From Bacteroidota bacterium (GTDB taxonomy: Bacteria; Bacteroidota; Bacteroidia; Chitinophagales; Chitinophagaceae): 64,000 bases of DNA. A program made the translations under genes and the position numbers. The stretch is taken from the NCBI GenBank assembly GCA_023416995.1, contig JAEZGI010000033.1, positions 53,701 through 117,700 on the forward strand, in the 5' to 3' direction. Within the stretch, counting starts at the first letter, position 1. Each line of letters opens with the position of its first letter. This document shows, piece by piece, positions 36,052 to 44,206 of this stretch. Under the pieces are notes generated by a model. The model did no database searches. It saw only the letters and a list, made by a program, of their open reading frames with translations, and had not been told where the DNA came from.

Positions 36052-37323
36052 ATGCTACAAGTGGCCTTTATCCGGCAGCACCCAGAAGTTGTGAGAGAGC
36101 GGTTAGCTATCCGGAATTTCGGCGAAATCAATTTGGTTGACGAAATCATTGCTTTGGATGACAAACGGAAAAAACTGCAGTCTGATGCAGACAGCAATCT
36201 TGCCCGTGTTAATAGCTCATCGAAAGAAATTGGTATGCTGATTGGCAAAGGCATGAAGACAGAAGCGGAAGCAAAGAAAGCAGAAGTTAGTGGTATTCGG
36301 GAGGCGCTTGTTCCGATACAGGCAGAGCTGGGGGCGGTAGAAAAACAATTGCACGAAGTATTGGTACGCATTCCGAATTTACCCGCAGCCATTGTTCCCG
36401 CCGGCAAATCTCCGGCCGACAATGTTGTTGTACGTGAGTGGGGAACCAAACCAACATTGACTGAAGGCTCTGTACCACATTGGGACCTGATCAAAAAATT
36501 CGATCTGGTCGATTTTGAAACCGGTGCAAAAATTACGGGTAGCGGATTCCCTTTATTTAAAGCACAAGGCGCAAAATTGCAAAGGGCGCTCACCCAATAT
36601 TTTCTTAACTACAATACTTCTGCAGGATACACAGAATACCAGCCGCCATTAATGGTAAATGAAGCTACGGCATATGGTACCGGTCAGCTTCCGGATAAAG
36701 AAGGCCAGATGTATCATATCACGGAAGATGGATTCTACCTGATACCAACAGCCGAAGTACCGCTTACCAACATCTATCGTGACGAAATTCTTAAAGAATC
36801 GGTATTGCCGGTGATGATGACAGGTTATACACCCTGCTTCAGGAGAGAAGCAGGAAGTTTTGGAAAAGATGTACGCGGACTCAACAGGGTGCACCAGTTT
36901 GATAAGGTTGAAGTTGTACAGCTTGTTAAACCCGAATCAAGCTATGAGGTGCTTGAAGATATGGTGGTACATGTTGAGAAGCTTCTGCAATCGCTTGAAC
37001 TGCCTTACCGCATTCTACGTTTGTGCGGCGGCGATATGGGATTTACTTCAGCTATGACTTATGATTTTGAAGTGTATAGTGCAGCACAGGACAAATGGCT
37101 CGAAGTAAGTTCAGTATCAAACTTTGAAACCTATCAAACAAACCGGATGAAAATACGGTATAAGGACACTAACGGTAAAACACAACTGCTGCATTCACTT
37201 AATGGCAGTTCACTGGCTTTGCCACGCATTATTGCCTGTTTGCTTGAAAACAACCAGCAACCAGGAATGATCCGGTTGCCAGAAGTGTTACATCCGTATT
37301 TTGGCGCAACACATATTAGCTAA
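36052..37323 (+). CDS. serS: Seryl-tRNA synthetase
   Basis: From the ATG at 36052 (MLQVAFIRQHPEVVRERL) the enzyme is 423 residues. The N-terminal long antiparallel coiled coil (about 25-100) contacts the tRNA-Ser long arm. The class II catalytic core follows with motif 2 TGYTPCFRREAGSFGKDVRG near residue 265 and motif 3 NGSSLALPRIIACLLEN near 390. It charges tRNA-Ser and tRNA-Sec. The family-typical TAEVPLTNIYRDEIL is present before motif 2. The normal length and motifs leave little doubt. Confidence 0.97.
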   Translation: MLQVAFIRQHPEVVRERLAIRNFGEINLVDEIIALDDKRKKLQSDADSNLARVNSSSKEIGMLIGKGMKTEAEAKKAEVSGIREALVPIQAELGAVEKQLHEVLVRIPNLPAAIVPAGKSPADNVVVREWGTKPTLTEGSVPHWDLIKKFDLVDFETGAKITGSGFPLFKAQGAKLQRALTQYFLNYNTSAGYTEYQPPLMVNEATAYGTGQLPDKEGQMYHITEDGFYLIPTAEVPLTNIYRDEILKESVLPVMMTGYTPCFRREAGSFGKDVRGLNRVHQFDKVEVVQLVKPESSYEVLEDMVVHVEKLLQSLELPYRILRLCGGDMGFTSAMTYDFEVYSAAQDKWLEVSSVSNFETYQTNRMKIRYKDTNGKTQLLHSLNGSSLALPRIIACLLENNQQPGMIRLPEVLHPYFGATHIS

Positions 37324-37331
37324 GCTGATTA

Positions 37332-37421
37332 ATGCAGCGTCAGCTCTCAGGGCTGGCGAAATAAAGAATGGGATCAACTTCCTATCGGCGTCAAGACAAC
37401 GTCGATGCTTAAACGCTGCAT
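37332..37421 (+). ncRNA. Candidate structured RNA element between serS and a barrel gene
   Basis: A perfect 9-bp closing stem (ATGCAGCGT 37332-37340 with ACGCTGCAT 37413-37421) encloses about 72 bases that include a further hairpin CAGCT/GGCTG (37341-37345 with 37351-37355). A terminator lies 41 bases downstream, before the barrel gene. The element could be an independent RNA, the serS 3' untranslated region or a leader of the barrel gene. No known riboswitch class is recognised. Confidence 0.35.
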
Positions 37422-37462
37422 AGGGCGATGCATTTAAATTTGAGTTAACATAAAAGATTCCT

Positions 37463-37497
37463 AAAGGATAAGCAGTAATGTAGCTTATCCTTTTTTT
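37463..37497 (+). terminator. Rho-independent terminator upstream of the barrel gene
   Basis: An 11-bp stem (37463-37473 with 37483-37493) has a nine-base loop and is followed by a T tract to 37497. It is 140 bases after serS and 35 bases before the barrel start codon. Confidence 0.85.
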
Positions 37498-37532
37498 ATT
37501 GCATTTTTCACTGCTAAATCAAAACCTGAATT

Positions 37533-38147
37533 ATGAAAGTCAAATCTCTACTCCTTCCCGCACTGTTGTTAACCAGCCTTCTTTCATTTGCACAGATTGA
37601 AAAAGGGTCAACACTGATTGGCGGCACCCTTGCGTTCTCAACAGTTAATAATGAGTCTAACAACAGTAAACTGACTGCTTTCAATATCTCGCCGGCTATA
37701 GGTAAGGCTTTGAAACAAAACCTGGTTCTGGGTGTGGATCTGTTGTATTACTATTCAAAATCTAAGTCAGTTGGCGTTCCGGCAAATGAAGCTAAAACAA
37801 ATGGCATAGGCGGTGGCGTTTTTCTGAGACAATACGCTTCGCTCGCAAAAAAGCTTTACCTGTTTGGCCAGGGACGCATTGGTACTGCTTTTTATAAAAC
37901 TGAGCACACCAGTCCGGCTATAAACGACTACAAGAACTTCAACATCAACCTATCAGCATACCCCGGCTTTGCTTATTCAATAACACCCCGGCTTATGCTT
38001 GAAGCTGGACTACCGAATCTGCTTCAGGTTAATTATGGTTCGCAGAAAATTGAAAACTCGTCGGACAAAAATTCGAGCTTCGAAATCCTGACGTCTTTAT
38101 CCGATGGTGTGCCTTTGAGCATCGGACTGCGGGTATTGCTCAGATAA
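37533..38147 (+). CDS. Small outer-membrane beta-barrel protein
   Basis: The 204-residue protein has a signal peptide (MKVKSLLLPALLLTSLLSFAQ) and about eight alternating hydrophobic strands, for example GSTLIGGTLAFSTV, LVLGVDLLYYYSKS and KLYLFGQGRIGTAFYK. It ends with VPLSIGLRVLLR. This is the small eight-stranded barrel (OmpA/OprF-like or DUF-type) common in Bacteroidota. There is no peptidoglycan-binding domain. Function is unknown. It follows the terminator closely and no -7 element is obvious, so its promoter may lie inside the structured element. Confidence 0.8.
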   Translation: MKVKSLLLPALLLTSLLSFAQIEKGSTLIGGTLAFSTVNNESNNSKLTAFNISPAIGKALKQNLVLGVDLLYYYSKSKSVGVPANEAKTNGIGGGVFLRQYASLAKKLYLFGQGRIGTAFYKTEHTSPAINDYKNFNINLSAYPGFAYSITPRLMLEAGLPNLLQVNYGSQKIENSSDKNSSFEILTSLSDGVPLSIGLRVLLR

Positions 38148-38255
38148 GCTCTACCAGATCAAAATTTTAAAAAAATCGGCAAAGCGGCTACACGCATTTA
38201 GCTGCTTTGTTGATTTTTAGTATATTGGGACTGTTACCACCAGTTTTGCAGCGAT

Positions 38256-40577
38256 ATGAAAAGGGCCCTCTTATTTGTCACAGGATTTGTAGCCGTCACG
38301 ATCACCGTGGTTAGTTGTTTCCAGAAAAATGAACAATCACAGCTTTCGGCCGAACTGGTTGATTACAATTTCCACATAAGACCTATATTATCCGATCGGT
38401 GTTTTAAATGTCATGGCCCCGATCCAAATAACCGCAAAGCGGGGCTCAGGCTTGATATTGAAGCCAACGCCTATGCTGCTTTGAAAGATAATCCAAACGC
38501 CCATAGTATAGTTCCCGGCAAACCGGATCAGAGCGAACTGGTGAAACGCGTCTTTTCAGATGATCCCGGTTACATGATGCCACCGCCCAATTCAAACCTG
38601 AGTCTGACCGACCAGGAAAAACAGTTGTTGCGAAAATGGGTAGAACAGGGAGGCAAATACAAAAAACACTGGGCTTATATACCACCAGTAAAACCTGCGG
38701 TGCCATCTGCATCAAATGGAAACAGCTTTAACGAAATTGATCAGTTTGTTCTGGCCGCATTAGAGAGAACCGGTCTCGAACAATCTCCCGGGAGTGATAA
38801 GGAACGTCTCGTGCGCCGGCTATCGTTCGACCTCACGGGTCTCCCCGCCCCGGTAGCTTTGACAGATGCATATCTCGCAGATAACAGCGAGCGTGCCTAT
38901 GAAAACCTCGTGGATGCACTGCTTGCTTCGCCTGCTTATGGAGAACGATGGACCAATTACTGGCTGGATCTTGCGCGCTATGGCGATACACATGGTTACC
39001 AGGACGATCTGCCGCGCGTGATGTGGCCATGGCGGGACTGGGTGATAAAGGCTTTCAACGAAAACATGCCCTACGATAAGTTTGTAACCTGGCAACTGGC
39101 TGGCGATCTTATACCCGGTGCCACAAAGGAACAATTGCTTGCATCGGCGTTTAACCGCAACCATAAAATAAGCCAGGAAGGCGGCATCGTTGATGAAGAA
39201 TACCGGGTGGAATATGTAGCGGACCGTGCTAACACCTTTGGCAAAGCGTTTATGAGCGTTTCTATGGAATGCAGCCGCTGTCACGATCATAAATATGACC
39301 CTATCACTCAAAAAGAATACTTCAGTCTCTATGCATTCTTTAACAACCTGAAAGAAACGGGGTTTGTACTTAACCTGGAAACACCCGAACCTTTCATGCC
39401 TATCTCAAAACAGGATCTTGAAAAAGATCTCAAATTTCTGAACGCACGCAGGGTTATCAAAAACGAAAAAGATACGATCCTGCAGATGATCATGAAAGAA
39501 GAGCCCGGCATCAGGAAATCATTTGTTCTTAACCGTGGCGCTTATGATGCACCTGGTGAAGAAGTAAGTCCTGGAGTTCCTGAATCCATCCTGCCCTTTA
39601 ACCCGCAACTTCCCCGAAACAGACTGGGACTTTCGCAATGGCTGTTTGACAAAAACAACCCATTAACTGCAAGGGTGATGGTTAACCGCCTTTGGCAGGA
39701 ACTGTTCGGTAAAGGTCTTGTTGCCACATCTGAAGATTTTGGCAACCAGGGTTCCATTCCCTCTCACCCCGAATTGCTGGACTGGCTCGCGGTTGATTTT
39801 ATGGAAAACAACTGGGACATCAAAAAAATGATTAAAAAGATGGTGATGTCTGCTACTTACAGACAGTCATCAGCAGTATCAAAGGAGGCGAAGGAAAAGG
39901 ATCCCGACAACACTTATCTCTCACATGCCTCACGTTATCGCATGAACGCAGAAATGATCCGCGATAATGCGCTTGCAAGTGCGGGACTTCTAAACAAAGA
40001 GATCGGCGGCCCGAGTGTTAAACCGTATCAGCCGGATGGTATCTGGGATGATGTATCTGTAGGGGATAAAAGCGGGTACCGGGGTGAAACGTCTTACGTG
40101 ATCGACACGGGTACACTTGTTTACCGGAGAAGTCTGTATACCTATTGGAGACGAACCGTTCCGCCACCGGCTATGATTACTTTCGACAACCCTACCAAGG
40201 AGCTATGCGAGGTTCGCCGCACACGTACCAGTACGCCGTTACAGGCTCTGGTATTATTAAATGATCCACAGATCATGGAAGCCGCACGGGTGTTGGCAAT
40301 GAGACAACTCCAGGCAGGTAAGGACACAAGAACCTCGATATCTAACGCCTTCAGACTTATAACAGGCAGGAAACCGGCAAATAATGAAGTTGATATCCTG
40401 TACAAATTTTATAACACTGAGCTGGAGAGATACAAAGCTGACAATAAAGGCGCCACTGCTTTGCTCAAGGTCGGCAAATACCCGCAAAACGATGCGCTTA
40501 ACAAAGCAGAGCATGCTGCGTTAATGCTGACAGTACAAACTATTTATAATCTTGATGAAACCATTTCCAGATCATAA
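38256..40577 (+). CDS. PSCyt1-DUF1549-DUF1553 lipoprotein (cytochrome-like)
   Basis: The 773-residue protein has a lipoprotein signal with C21 after VTITVVS. The first domain (about 38-135) is the planctomycete cytochrome C-like module with C49-FK-C52-H53 and the distal MMPPP segment. DUF1549 (about 155-370) follows, with LVRRLSFDLTGLP and a second C-x-x-C-H near residue 338 (CSRCHDHKYDP). DUF1553 (about 445-740) ends the protein, with MVNRLWQELFGKGLV, NQGSIPSHPELLDWLA and RRTRTSTPLQALVLLNDP. These three domains occur together mostly in Planctomycetota and Verrucomicrobiota. The CxxCH pairs could bind heme c. The DUF1501 gene follows in 11 bases. Biochemical role is unknown. Confidence 0.88.
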   Translation: MKRALLFVTGFVAVTITVVSCFQKNEQSQLSAELVDYNFHIRPILSDRCFKCHGPDPNNRKAGLRLDIEANAYAALKDNPNAHSIVPGKPDQSELVKRVFSDDPGYMMPPPNSNLSLTDQEKQLLRKWVEQGGKYKKHWAYIPPVKPAVPSASNGNSFNEIDQFVLAALERTGLEQSPGSDKERLVRRLSFDLTGLPAPVALTDAYLADNSERAYENLVDALLASPAYGERWTNYWLDLARYGDTHGYQDDLPRVMWPWRDWVIKAFNENMPYDKFVTWQLAGDLIPGATKEQLLASAFNRNHKISQEGGIVDEEYRVEYVADRANTFGKAFMSVSMECSRCHDHKYDPITQKEYFSLYAFFNNLKETGFVLNLETPEPFMPISKQDLEKDLKFLNARRVIKNEKDTILQMIMKEEPGIRKSFVLNRGAYDAPGEEVSPGVPESILPFNPQLPRNRLGLSQWLFDKNNPLTARVMVNRLWQELFGKGLVATSEDFGNQGSIPSHPELLDWLAVDFMENNWDIKKMIKKMVMSATYRQSSAVSKEAKEKDPDNTYLSHASRYRMNAEMIRDNALASAGLLNKEIGGPSVKPYQPDGIWDDVSVGDKSGYRGETSYVIDTGTLVYRRSLYTYWRRTVPPPAMITFDNPTKELCEVRRTRTSTPLQALVLLNDPQIMEAARVLAMRQLQAGKDTRTSISNAFRLITGRKPANNEVDILYKFYNTELERYKADNKGATALLKVGKYPQNDALNKAEHAALMLTVQTIYNLDETISRS

Positions 40578-40588
40578 ACGAGGCTAAC

Positions 40589-42037
40589 ATGGAAAAAACA
40601 ATTCTAGAACACCGCCTCAATGTGAACCGACGCCATTTTCTTGGTAAACTTAGCCTGGGTATTGGCGGTGTGGCCCTGGGCTCATTACTTGTTCCTGATC
40701 TGTTTGGTAAGAAGGACGAAGAAGAACTGCCAGCCGGCGTGGCTCATTTTGCCCCAAGAGCAAAACGCGTTATATACCTTTTCCAGAGTGGTGCGCCTTC
40801 TCAACTAGACCTGTTTGATTATAAACCATTGTTGAATAAGATGCAGGGTGAAGAATTACCGGATTCAGTGAGAATGGGTCAGCGGTTAACCGGCATGACC
40901 GCAGGACAAAAAGAATTTCCCCTTGCAGGTTCAATGTTTGCGTTTAACCAATATGGTGAATCACGGGCATGGGTAAGCGAACTCATGCCATATACTTCGA
41001 AAATCGTTGATAAGATCTGTTTCATCAAATCGATGCATACGGAAGCCATTAATCACGATCCTGCCGTCACTTTTTTTCAGACCGGTAGCCAGCAACCGGG
41101 CCGCCCAAGTATGGGTTCCTGGCTGAGCTATGGTCTTGGCAGTGAAAATCAGAACCTGCCTGGCTTCTGCGTATTCTTGTCCCGTGGACAAGGAAATATA
41201 CAACCGCTGGCCTCCCGTTTATGGGGCAGTGGTTTTCTTGATTCTATTCACCAGGGAGTACAGTTCCGCTCTGCAAACGATCCGGTACTTTATCTGCAGG
41301 ACCCCGATGGACTTGATAAAATAAGTCGCAGGAATATGCTCGACCAGATTACTGCGCTCAATCATCTCCAGTTACAAGAGTTCCAGGATCCTGAGATAGC
41401 ATCCAGGATAGCTCAATACGAAATGGCTTACCGGATGCAGACTTCTGTACCTGAAGTAATGGATATCACGAGTGAACCGGAACATGTATTTAAATTATAT
41501 GGCCCTGATTCCATGAAACCGGGAACCTTCGCAGCTAACTGTATCCAGGCGCGCCGTCTGATTGAAAAAGGTGTGCGTTTTGTTCAGCTGTACCATATGG
41601 GTTGGGATCAGCATGGTAGTCTTCCAAGAGACATACGTAACCTTTCAAAAGATACCGATCAACCATCAGCAGCTTTGATCATGGATCTTGAACAACGTGG
41701 GTTACTTGATGATACACTTGTAATTTGGGGTGGTGAATTTGGCAGAACAAATTATTGCCAGGGCAGGCTTACGGTAGACGATTACGGAAGGGATCATCAC
41801 CCCCGTGCTTTCACCATCTGGATGGCCGGCGCCGGTGTTAAACCGGGTCTGGTTTACGGTGAAACCGACGAGTTCGGATACAATGTGGTTAAGGATCCCG
41901 TACATGTGCACGACTTCCAGGCCACGGTCTTACACCTCCTGGGTCTCGACCACGAAAAGTTGCTTTTTAAACACCAGGGCAGACGTTACAGGTTGACGGA
42001 TGTAAGCGGTAAAGTAGTTAATAACCTGTTCACCTAA
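40589..42037 (+). CDS. DUF1501 (sulfatase-fold-like) protein with a twin-arginine signal
   Basis: The 482-residue protein starts with a Tat-like signal at residues 13-21, NRRHFLGKL, before the hydrophobic LGIGGVALGSLLV. DUF1501 is distantly related to the alkaline phosphatase/sulfatase fold, seen in VIYLFQSGAPSQLDLFDYKP, the NHDPAVTFFQTGS stretch and VIWGGEFGRTNYCQG near the end. The final HVHDFQATVLHLLGLDHEKL is a family hallmark. It always tends to follow a PSCyt1-DUF1549-DUF1553 gene, as here after 11 bases, and the pair probably forms one complex in the envelope. Tat export fits a protein folded with a cofactor. Activity is not known. Confidence 0.88.
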   Translation: MEKTILEHRLNVNRRHFLGKLSLGIGGVALGSLLVPDLFGKKDEEELPAGVAHFAPRAKRVIYLFQSGAPSQLDLFDYKPLLNKMQGEELPDSVRMGQRLTGMTAGQKEFPLAGSMFAFNQYGESRAWVSELMPYTSKIVDKICFIKSMHTEAINHDPAVTFFQTGSQQPGRPSMGSWLSYGLGSENQNLPGFCVFLSRGQGNIQPLASRLWGSGFLDSIHQGVQFRSANDPVLYLQDPDGLDKISRRNMLDQITALNHLQLQEFQDPEIASRIAQYEMAYRMQTSVPEVMDITSEPEHVFKLYGPDSMKPGTFAANCIQARRLIEKGVRFVQLYHMGWDQHGSLPRDIRNLSKDTDQPSAALIMDLEQRGLLDDTLVIWGGEFGRTNYCQGRLTVDDYGRDHHPRAFTIWMAGAGVKPGLVYGETDEFGYNVVKDPVHVHDFQATVLHLLGLDHEKLLFKHQGRRYRLTDVSGKVVNNLFT

Positions 42038-42060
42038 ACCGGCCGGGAACGCCAGCCTGA

Positions 42061-44202
42061 ATGCTTAAACTAAAAAACGTTTTACTGTACGCCAGCTTTG
42101 TTATCAATATCATGCTGGTGTTTATCTGGGTATTTGAATCACGTCTCCAGGAACTTCCTACAGCCCTGAAGGTGGCAGGTCGCATGCATCCTGCACTGCT
42201 TCATTTCCCGATAGCTTTATTATTGCTGGTACCGTTGATTGAACTCTTCCGCAAAAAGATAACAGACGCAGCACTGGTTATTGAAATCTTATTGGCCCTC
42301 ACGGCTTTCACCGCTTCACTGACTGCAATCTTTGGTTTCTTCCTGTTTTACAGCGGAGGTTACGAAAATGCTGACGATTTAAGATGGCACAAAATAACCG
42401 GTATTATCACTGCATTACTTGCGGGCATACTGCATTGGTTAAGGGCAGCATCCAGGTTAACTTACAATATCATGCTTCCTGCGGGCTGTATACTGTTGAT
42501 AGTCGCAGGGCACCTGGGATCTTCGGTTACCCATGGTCGTGACTTTCTCACACAGCCGCTACTGGATGGTGGCGCGAGGATTACCAACATTGCGGAAGCC
42601 ACCGTATTTGGTGACATTATTCAACCGGTGTTAAATGAAAAATGTGTTAACTGCCATAATTCAAATAAAAAGAAAGGCGAGCTGCTTTTAACAAGCTTCA
42701 ATGAAATTTTAAAGGGCGGCGAGAATGGCGCCGTTTTTATCCCTGGAAATGCGGACAGCTCTTCATTGTACCAGGTTCTGTTACTTCCACCTGATGATGA
42801 CAGACACATGCCGCCAGAAGGTAAACCGCAGGCTGATGCCGATGAAATAGCACTATTACGCTGGTGGATCAACACCGGCGCCGGGCAAACCGTCAAGGTA
42901 CAGGAGCTTGGAACACCCGATTCTATCATGACGATATTGAACCGTAAGTTTGGTATCGGTTCTCCGTTGGATAAGTTAAATATAGACTTTGCGAGCGTTT
43001 CCCGGATAAAGGCTTTAAATAACCCTGATCGCGGTGTCAGGCAGCTTTCAAAAGAAAAACCGTATATCAGTGTGTTTATGGCGAACCGGAAGCATATTGA
43101 TGACAAAGAGTTTGATGAACTGGCAGCTATTAGCCAGCAAGTTATTTCGTTTGATTTGAGTGCTTCAAAACTCACAACAAAACAGGCCCTGAGATTAGCC
43201 GACTTTCCGCATATTCAACGATTGCATCTGGAAAATTCAACCTTTTCAGATAGCGCTTTGAATGCATTGACAAAACTAAAGTATCTCACCTATCTTAATA
43301 TCTCTAACACCAACGTTTCAAAAGAAGCGCTGGCCCTGGCCGGCCGCCTCAGCACGCTTGAAAAATTATACCTGTATGAAAGTGAAATACCCGGACAGGA
43401 AATTGCTGCATTCAAAATAGCGCATCCTAAACTAATCGTTGGTTTCACACCAGATCTCAATGGCGATTCAACCTATCGGGGCAGGTTAACAGATCCGGTG
43501 GTAACTATTGATAGTGCTATGTTCCTGGATCATGCAACCGTTTCTGTTTCTTATCGGCTAAAAGGGGTTGATATCCGGTACACGCTTGATGGCAGTGATC
43601 CTGATACCACCTCAGCAGTTTACAAACAACCCCTTTTGATTGACCATGCCTGCACCCTGAAACTTGCTGCTATGAAAACCGGCTGGGAGCCAGGGGCCAT
43701 CAAGACTTACATGTTCGAGAAGGCATCGAAAAAGTTTACCAGGGCGATACTGGATGAGGCCCCGGATAAGCGTTATGAGGCGAAAATGGATACATCACTG
43801 ATCGACTTTGTGCGCGGAAGCGACAATCATGCCGATGGCAATTATATCGGCTTTGAAGGAACTGACCTCGGTGTGGTGCTTGATGCCGGTGAGCAGACTA
43901 TGGCATCCTCAATAACGGTAAGTTATATTTCCAACCATCCTGCATTTGTGCTGGCGCCTACTGGTGCAACTGCCTGGAGTGCAGATAGTACCGGTAAAAA
44001 AATCAAGCTGCTGGGACAAGTGAGCGAAAGGGAAACTGCATTTAATTCCCGTGCCCGCAAAGGCGTGCTCGTGATTAAGTTTCCCCCGCAACAACTCAGG
44101 AACATCCGGGTTAAAGTTTCCGGCACCGGTAAAACACCATCGTGGCATACTTCTGCGGGTTCCAAAAGCTGGCTCTTTGTGGATGAGATCATGATCAACT
44201 GA
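42061..44202 (+). CDS. Membrane protein: DUF2231-like, cytochrome-like, leucine-rich and Ig-like domains
   Basis: The 713-residue protein begins with about five transmembrane helices (about 5-165) of the DUF2231 type (GRMHPALLHFPIALLLLVPL and WHKITGIITALLAGILHWL). Next is a cytochrome-like module (about 183-275) with C-x-x-C-H near residues 195-199 and the distal RHMPPEGKP. Leucine-rich-repeat-like stretches (about 370-450, LTKLKYLTYLNISNTNVS) follow. A chitobiase C-terminal-like domain (about 475-555, VDIRYTLDGSDPDTTS) precedes a final beta-sandwich resembling hexosaminidase C-terminal or discoidin-like modules. It lies 23 bases after the DUF1501 gene. The parts suggest a membrane-anchored electron-transfer or adhesive component of the same cassette; this is inference. 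Confidence 0.82.
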   Translation: MLKLKNVLLYASFVINIMLVFIWVFESRLQELPTALKVAGRMHPALLHFPIALLLLVPLIELFRKKITDAALVIEILLALTAFTASLTAIFGFFLFYSGGYENADDLRWHKITGIITALLAGILHWLRAASRLTYNIMLPAGCILLIVAGHLGSSVTHGRDFLTQPLLDGGARITNIAEATVFGDIIQPVLNEKCVNCHNSNKKKGELLLTSFNEILKGGENGAVFIPGNADSSSLYQVLLLPPDDDRHMPPEGKPQADADEIALLRWWINTGAGQTVKVQELGTPDSIMTILNRKFGIGSPLDKLNIDFASVSRIKALNNPDRGVRQLSKEKPYISVFMANRKHIDDKEFDELAAISQQVISFDLSASKLTTKQALRLADFPHIQRLHLENSTFSDSALNALTKLKYLTYLNISNTNVSKEALALAGRLSTLEKLYLYESEIPGQEIAAFKIAHPKLIVGFTPDLNGDSTYRGRLTDPVVTIDSAMFLDHATVSVSYRLKGVDIRYTLDGSDPDTTSAVYKQPLLIDHACTLKLAAMKTGWEPGAIKTYMFEKASKKFTRAILDEAPDKRYEAKMDTSLIDFVRGSDNHADGNYIGFEGTDLGVVLDAGEQTMASSITVSYISNHPAFVLAPTGATAWSADSTGKKIKLLGQVSERETAFNSRARKGVLVIKFPPQQLRNIRVKVSGTGKTPSWHTSAGSKSWLFVDEIMIN

Positions 44203-44206
44203 TGAG

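Noticed and set aside
35868..36593. 241-codon open frame opposite serS
   Set aside because: Antisense shadow over well-defined serS coding sequence, with no family resemblance.
37332..37421. Known riboswitch or T-box identity for the structured element
   Set aside because: No conserved core of any class I can recognise (for example T-box, TPP, cobalamin or SAM) is visible; kept only as a candidate structured element.
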